Below are positions 63,901 to 64,000 of a DNA stretch of 64,000 bases, piece after piece. Within the stretch, counting starts at the first letter, position 1. Every line of letters begins with the position of its first letter. The stretch lies in contig OU452219.1 in assembly GCA_911728455.2 (NCBI GenBank), forward strand, positions 4,958,320-5,022,319, given 5' to 3'. Origin of the DNA: Marthasterias glacialis (taxonomy: Eukaryota > Echinodermata > Asteroidea > Forcipulatida > Asteriidae). A program made the translations under genes and the position numbers. The notes beneath the pieces are model-generated. The model was not told where the DNA came from, ran no database searches, and saw only the letters and a program-made list of their open reading frames with translations.

Positions 63901-64000
63901 GTAGAACGAGGGAGCGGCCGCCAGCTTGTTGAACTACCGTGAACTGACCGATCTCTGCCGGGACGCCCTCTAGTGTGGTGATCTCAGCCCATGGACCAGC
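54849..64000 (-). CDS. USH2A: Usherin, 3' part, nine coding exons
   Basis: C-terminal 1,137 residues of usherin, a giant adhesion protein that in vertebrates forms ankle links in hair cells and sits at the photoreceptor periciliary membrane with ADGRV1 and whirlin. The upstream part lies beyond base 64,000. Exon phases agree throughout (3,414 nt with stop). About ten fibronectin type III domains come first, many with an ACTSGGC-type cysteine pair late in the domain. A transmembrane helix follows (WFIAIMVLIGVVILFILIAV), then RKPYERERRPLPP and a tail ending TMFTDTHL, a class I PDZ ligand. The TM start, juxtamembrane segment and last residues match human usherin closely. It is convergent with KCTD3. 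Confidence 0.96.
55005..55290 (+). mobile_element. SINE 3' body in USH2A intron
   Basis: Shares AAGACACTTAACTATAATTG, the GGGCTGTGTACTCCCCAGGG block and an ATT-rich tail with the array SINE. Preceded by a short (CT)n run near 54,985-55,003. Confidence 0.7.
56153..56345 (-). repeat. Interspersed repeat also in the SDR unit
   Basis: Reverse complement of 1735-1900 (and of its copies at about 7955 and 22,900), sharing ATGGCAGCATTCTGTGCTTA. It shows that part of the SDR spacer is dispersed repeat. Confidence 0.8.
56610..56807 (-). CDS. USH2A: USH2A exon, cytoplasmic tail
   Basis: 198 nt, DPIPQAISRSGSMHSLGNAY ... KLDSGM. Donor ATG|GTTAGT is weaker than average but is the one that keeps phase with the last exon. 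Confidence 0.9.
57699..57934 (-). CDS. USH2A: USH2A exon, transmembrane segment
   Basis: 236 nt, PQVAWYSSVWFIAIMVLIG ... AVVLSRMGTRKPYERERRP. Single hydrophobic helix followed by basic residues, so the C-terminus faces the cytosol. Donor CTG|GTGAGT. Confidence 0.97.
58794..58868 (-). CDS. USH2A: USH2A exon, end of last FN3
   Basis: 75 nt, YELTVMCTTSVGSVSYPTII, the last FN3 strands before the membrane. Donor G|GTAAGA. Confidence 0.95.
59048..59380. mobile_element. MITE, TAGACCATGT family, in USH2A intron
   Basis: 333 bp, related to 38,806-39,139. It begins only about 20 bp into the intron after the 59,400 donor. Confidence 0.8.
59400..59585 (-). CDS. USH2A: USH2A exon, FN3
   Basis: 186 nt, APVFIPEIKPTIVSNSTSK ... 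YALTENGDVVYSGIATGVNR. Acceptor TTTTTCAG, donor A|GTAAGT. Confidence 0.96.
60098..60315 (-). CDS. USH2A: USH2A exon, FN3
   Basis: 218 nt, FELHLRASCPLTTQPFEQPC ... YTNYDFMIMAYNDEG. Contains an unusual Cys-rich insertion relative to neighbouring FN3 domains. Acceptor TTCCAAG. Confidence 0.95.
60469..60704 (-). CDS. USH2A: USH2A exon, FN3 junction
   Basis: 236 nt, YAYEVRACTSGGCTTSEQAL then the next FN3 start (VGATWANVAWELPSETNG). Acceptor CTTGCAG, donor AG|GTAAAT. Confidence 0.95.
61046..61165 (-). CDS. USH2A: USH2A exon, FN3 first half
   Basis: 120 nt, GLQPPSLTDVEATTLMVNI ... YTIIRNGTE. Phase 0 at both ends. Confidence 0.95.
61373..61590 (-). mobile_element. SINE in USH2A intron
   Basis: Minus-strand SINE of the 33,747 family. 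A-box-like TGGTTTAGTTGTTAAG and B-box GTGGGTTCGAATCC are well kept. Confidence 0.75.
61943..64000 (-). CDS. USH2A: USH2A giant exon, seven FN3 domains (partial)
   Basis: At least 2,058 nt without an intron, open to the window edge, frame 0 at base 64,000. Encodes about seven FN3 domains with repeated starts such as VAPANQAPPTL, GVSPPVV, GTVAPPVA, GMTPPVL and NQLAPTL, and cysteine pairs CTSVGC, CTAGGC, CTSGGC, CTLTGC. A basic SNRRRRD stretch in the second domain (about 63,540-63,560) could be a furin-like site. Donor CAA|GTAAGC at 61,942. Confidence 0.96.

Overview
The window is animal nuclear DNA. It has GT-AG introns, AT-rich intergenic sequence, many tRNA-derived SINEs and MITEs, and a Ty3/Gypsy element. 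Gene content and repeat style suggest an invertebrate deuterostome, most likely an echinoderm and perhaps a sea star. That placement is inferred; nothing here fixes the species.

Left part (1-26,985): a tandem array of about three copies of a unit of about 6.26 kb. Each unit carries one minus-strand, intronless-coding short-chain dehydrogenase/reductase (SDR) gene of 276 aa with a likely separate 5' untranslated exon. The array runs off the left edge. The SDR proteins of copies 1 and 2 are identical and copy 3 differs at five residues, while the flanking DNA is a patchwork of pairwise similarities. Copy 2 is enlarged to 15 kb by two insertions: an 836-bp Harbinger-type MITE with a TTA target duplication (10,769-11,604), and a Ty3/Gypsy retrotransposon (12,269-20,032). 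The retrotransposon has a 448-bp 5' LTR, a 16-bp repeat array in its leader, a damaged gag, an intact long pol entered through a -1 frameshift signal, and a third ORF with two C2H2 zinc fingers. Its 3' LTR is absent. The element runs directly into host sequence, giving a 103-bp host duplication on both sides.

Middle (27,703-45,567): a complete plus-strand gene of 16 coding exons whose phases all join (2,049 nt, 682 aa). It is the KCTD3/SHKBP1 orthologue: N-terminal BTB/T1 domain, basic Ser/Pro-rich linker, WD40-like propeller. Its introns hold a 22-bp minisatellite, a pogo-like MITE with TA target duplication, foldback elements, an inverted SINE pair and several MITE families.

Intergenic (45,568-54,848): about 9 kb with no supported gene, mostly degenerate MITEs and foldbacks.

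Right part (54,849-64,000): the minus-strand 3' half of usherin (USH2A). Nine coding exons encode 1,137 aa: about ten fibronectin type III domains (seven in one 2-kb exon that continues past the window), a transmembrane segment and a cytoplasmic tail ending in the PDZ ligand DTHL. KCTD3 and USH2A are convergent neighbours, as I recall they are in the human genome at 1q41, which points to very old microsynteny.
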